Positions 39,468-41,535 of a stretch of DNA of 41,535 nt are shown in pieces. The number at the start of each line of letters is the position of its first letter. Positions within the stretch are counted from its first letter, which is position 1. The stretch comes from Sphingomonas sp. (lineage in GTDB: Bacteria > Pseudomonadota > Alphaproteobacteria > Sphingomonadales > Sphingomonadaceae). Below the pieces are notes generated by a model. It saw only the letters and a program-made list of their open reading frames with translations, did no database searches and was not told where the DNA came from. Both the position numbers and the translations under genes were made by a program. The stretch spans positions 1-41,535 of the forward strand of contig PAOI01000042.1 in NCBI GenBank assembly GCA_002707985.1. Direction: 5' to 3'.

Positions 39468-40205
39468 GGTTGCGACGGCGTAGAGTGCGATCGCCGCAGC
39501 GTTGGATACGTTCAGGCTCTCCACCTTGGCGCTGATCGGCAGTTTGGCCAGCTCATCGCAATGCGCTTCGGTATTGGCGCGCATGCCTTCGCCTTCGGCG
39601 CCCATGACCAGCGCGACCTTCGGCGCGCCGATCGCCTCTGCCAGCGTCGTTTCGACATGGCCGGTCAGGCCCACGCGCCAGAATCCGGCCTCGGCGATTT
39701 CCTCGAGCGCGCGCGCCAGATTGACCACGCGCACCCAGGGGACGGTTTCGAGCGTGCCCGACGCCGCCCGGGCAAGCGCACCCGATTCGGGCGGCGCGTG
39801 CCGGTCCTGCGTCACGATTCCCAACGCATCGAACGCCGCCGCCGAGCGCAGAATCGCGCCGACATTGTGCGGATCGGTCACCTGATCGAGTATCATCAGC
39901 GGGCGCCGATTATCGGCACCGCTTTCCAGAAGGTCGCCCAGCCAGACATCCTCCAGTGGCTCGACCTCCGCCACCAGACCCTGATGCGGCGCGTCACTGG
40001 GCACCATCCGGCCCAGATCGGCGACATCGGCGTAGACGATCGGCAGGACCGGGGGCAGGTCGAGCGCGGAAAGCGCCTCGCGCGTGCCCCAGATCTTGCG
40101 CACGGTACGATTGGGATTGGCCAGCGCCGCCAGCACCGCGTGACGCCCGTAGAAACGGGGCCGCGATGCCGGCGCCTGGCTTGGCCTGTGACCGCGTCGT
40201 GCCAT
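39453..40205 (-). CDS. rlmB: RlmB-like 23S rRNA (guanosine-2'-O-)methyltransferase (TrmH family)
   Basis: SPOUT-family methyltransferase of 250 residues that would 2'-O-methylate a guanosine in 23S rRNA with S-adenosylmethionine. An N-terminal substrate domain (FYGRHAVLAALANPNRTVRKIW) is followed by motif 1 LDQVTDPHNVGAILRSAAAFDA (105-126), motif 2 VMGAEGEGM (200-208) and motif 3 LPISAKVESLNVSNAAAIALY (222-242) with the knot. The start ATG at 40205 makes a TAATG overlap with the peptidase stop; a longer frame reaching 40781 is a shadow of that gene. RlmB is the best match by layout; a tRNA-directed TrmH relative cannot be excluded. Confidence 0.9.
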   Translation of the reverse strand: MARRGHRPSQAPASRPRFYGRHAVLAALANPNRTVRKIWGTREALSALDLPPVLPIVYADVADLGRMVPSDAPHQGLVAEVEPLEDVWLGDLLESGADNRRPLMILDQVTDPHNVGAILRSAAAFDALGIVTQDRHAPPESGALARAASGTLETVPWVRVVNLARALEEIAEAGFWRVGLTGHVETTLAEAIGAPKVALVMGAEGEGMRANTEAHCDELAKLPISAKVESLNVSNAAAIALYAVATRPDA

Positions 40206-41535
40206 TATTCGCCCGCTGCCTCGCCCGGGAAGGCATAAAAGCCGTCGCTGGACTTTGGTTCGGTGGGGAAGGGGACGCGCGGCAGCGGCTGATCGGCATT
40301 GGCCGCCTGAATCAGGAACGCAGCCAGAATGATCGCGCCCTGCCGCATGTCGGCGGCCTGCAGATGGTCGAACGTATCCAGATTGGTGTGGTGCAGGCGG
40401 CTGCCATAATCCAGCGGGTCCTGAATGAACTGGAATGCCGGGATGCCGACCGCGTCGAAGAACACATGGTCGGTGCCGCCGGTGCTGCGCATCGACACGG
40501 TCGTCGCACCCATCGGCGCGAAGGGTTCGAGCCATTGCTGGAAGATCGGAACGACCGCCGCGTTGCCCTGCGTATAGATGCCGCGGATTTTGCCCGAGCC
40601 ATTGTCGATGTTGAAATATGCGGCGAGCTTGCCGTGATCGGCCTCCGGCGTGATCGGCCAGGCGCGCGTCCAGCCCATATAGCGGGCGATGCCGCTGGCC
40701 GAAGGATCGACCGGGCGGCTGGCGACATGCTGTTCGACATAGGCCATCGAACCGAGCAGCCCCTGTTCCTCGCCGCTCCACAGCGCGAATCGGATGGTGC
40801 GTTTGGTGGGGATGCCGAGCGCCTTGATGATCCGCGCGGCCTCCATCACCATCGCCGAACCCGCAGCATTGTCCGCCGCGCCGTCTCCGGCCGCCCAGCT
40901 GTCGAGATGCGCGCCCGCCATCACATAACCGGCGTTGCGATCGGTGCCGGGGATATCGGCGATGATGTTATAGGCCTGGGTGTCGCTGTCATCGAAATGG
41001 ACGGTGCTTTCCAGTTCGATTTCGGGCGCGGCGCCCATGGTGAGCAGCCGGGCGAGGCGGCGATAATCCTCCGCCGACATTTCAAATCCCGGCACCTGCG
41101 GCGCATTTTCCAGGCGAAAGCTATAGCCGCTGCCATGCACGATATCGCCGTCGCGGCCCGACATGGTCACCGTGGCGATGACGCCTTCTTCCTTCAGGAA
41201 TGCATCGCGGCGTTCGCCGAACGACATCCGCGCGGACCGGTTGCCGCCGCGATCCTGATAGGTGGGCAGCGAATAGTCGTTGAACCCGGCCAGATCCTCA
41301 GCGGTCCAGCGGCGCAGCGGCACGCTGGTCGGATCTTCGGCGGGCTTGGCTTCGCTCAGCAGGACGATCTTGCCGGCAAGCTTGCCCTTCCACTGCGCCA
41401 GATCGGCGTCGCTGTCGATCTGGGCAAGAATAACCGGGCCGCGCACAACGCCATCGGTGCCGGGGGTCCAGGTGATCGGAACGACGTTGAGCTGATCATA
41501 GCGCGGCGTAACCATCCGGGCGCTCCAGCTGTCGG
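40205..41535 (-). CDS. M28-family metallopeptidase, N-terminus beyond window
   Basis: Zinc aminopeptidase or carboxypeptidase of the M28 type, truncated at its N-terminus by the window edge (frame open through 41535). About 442 residues are visible. Numbered from the Met at 41515, a PA-domain-like segment (GPVILAQIDSDADLAQWKGKLAGKIVLL and a later GVIATVTMSG) precedes the catalytic core with HLD (203-205), DGAADN (Asp215), GEE (Glu249-Glu250) and TDHVFFD, followed by HHTNLDTFDHL. All metal ligands and the general base are present, so it is a credible active enzyme. A signal peptide is expected upstream. It ends with a TAATG overlap to the methyltransferase gene. Confidence 0.92.
   Translation of the reverse strand, partial: DSWSARMVTPRYDQLNVVPITWTPGTDGVVRGPVILAQIDSDADLAQWKGKLAGKIVLLSEAKPAEDPTSVPLRRWTAEDLAGFNDYSLPTYQDRGGNRSARMSFGERRDAFLKEEGVIATVTMSGRDGDIVHGSGYSFRLENAPQVPGFEMSAEDYRRLARLLTMGAAPEIELESTVHFDDSDTQAYNIIADIPGTDRNAGYVMAGAHLDSWAAGDGAADNAAGSAMVMEAARIIKALGIPTKRTIRFALWSGEEQGLLGSMAYVEQHVASRPVDPSASGIARYMGWTRAWPITPEADHGKLAAYFNIDNGSGKIRGIYTQGNAAVVPIFQQWLEPFAPMGATTVSMRSTGGTDHVFFDAVGIPAFQFIQDPLDYGSRLHHTNLDTFDHLQAADMRQGAIILAAFLIQAANADQPLPRVPFPTEPKSSDGFYAFPGEAAGE

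Noticed and set aside
39453..40781. 442-residue version of the RlmB gene
   Set aside because: The extra N-terminal part is a shadow of the M28 gene; the ATG at 40205 starts at the family N-terminus with a TAATG junction.
1..41535. tRNA, rRNA, CRISPR, insertion sequences or prophage genes
   Set aside because: No cloverleaf, regular repeat-spacer pattern, transposase motif or phage structural gene was recognised on either strand by reading.

Overview
The window looks like a chromosomal segment of a sphingomonad (Alphaproteobacteria, Sphingomonadales). The base composition is GC-rich, genes overlap their neighbours by 1-4 bases almost everywhere, and the gene mix is typical: several secreted alpha/beta-hydrolases, two TonB-dependent receptors (one with a FecI/FecR partner pair), MHS and BCCT transporters and acyl-CoA ligases. 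No tRNA, rRNA, CRISPR array, insertion sequence or phage gene was seen. The organism assignment is inference from gene content, not from a marker gene.

Region 1 (1-12445, all minus strand) is one long tightly packed run read from right to left: ECF sigma factor, FecR-type anti-sigma, TonB-dependent receptor with an N-terminal signalling domain, secreted alpha/beta-hydrolase, two GH1 beta-glucosidases, two HSL-type esterases, a second secreted alpha/beta-hydrolase, and an acyl-CoA ligase cut by the window edge. Three enzyme families occur as paralogous pairs. The gene order suggests surface-signalled uptake of a glycosylated, esterified compound, removal of sugar and acyl groups, and CoA activation of a released acid. 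The substrate cannot be read from sequence.

Region 2 (12676-26268) starts with an O-antigen/exopolysaccharide flippase, followed by a second catabolic cluster. That cluster holds a lipoprotein carboxylesterase divergent from a Tat-exported M28-like protein lacking the usual metal ligands, an MHS transporter, a short-chain dehydrogenase, and an operon TonB receptor - carboxylesterase - acyl-CoA ligase - TetR regulator. Three promoter regions of this cluster carry the same 16-bp dyad (15839-15854, 19876-19891, 26350-26365), so the TetR protein probably controls all of them as a local regulon.

Region 3 (26508-34547) has a BCCT transporter, then the complete cytochrome bd system: cydA, cydB and a 38-residue cydX on the minus strand, divergent from cydD and cydC on the plus strand. 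A perfect FNR/FixK-type box (31401-31414) lies between the two transcription units, in line with low-oxygen control.

Region 4 (34557-41535) is mixed housekeeping: 1-Cys peroxiredoxin with an overlapping ArsR-type regulator, aldo/keto reductase, ROK fructokinase-like kinase, NADPH-dependent FMN reductase, AlkA-type DNA glycosylase, adrenodoxin-type ferredoxin, RlmB-type rRNA methyltransferase and a partial, apparently intact M28 metallopeptidase.
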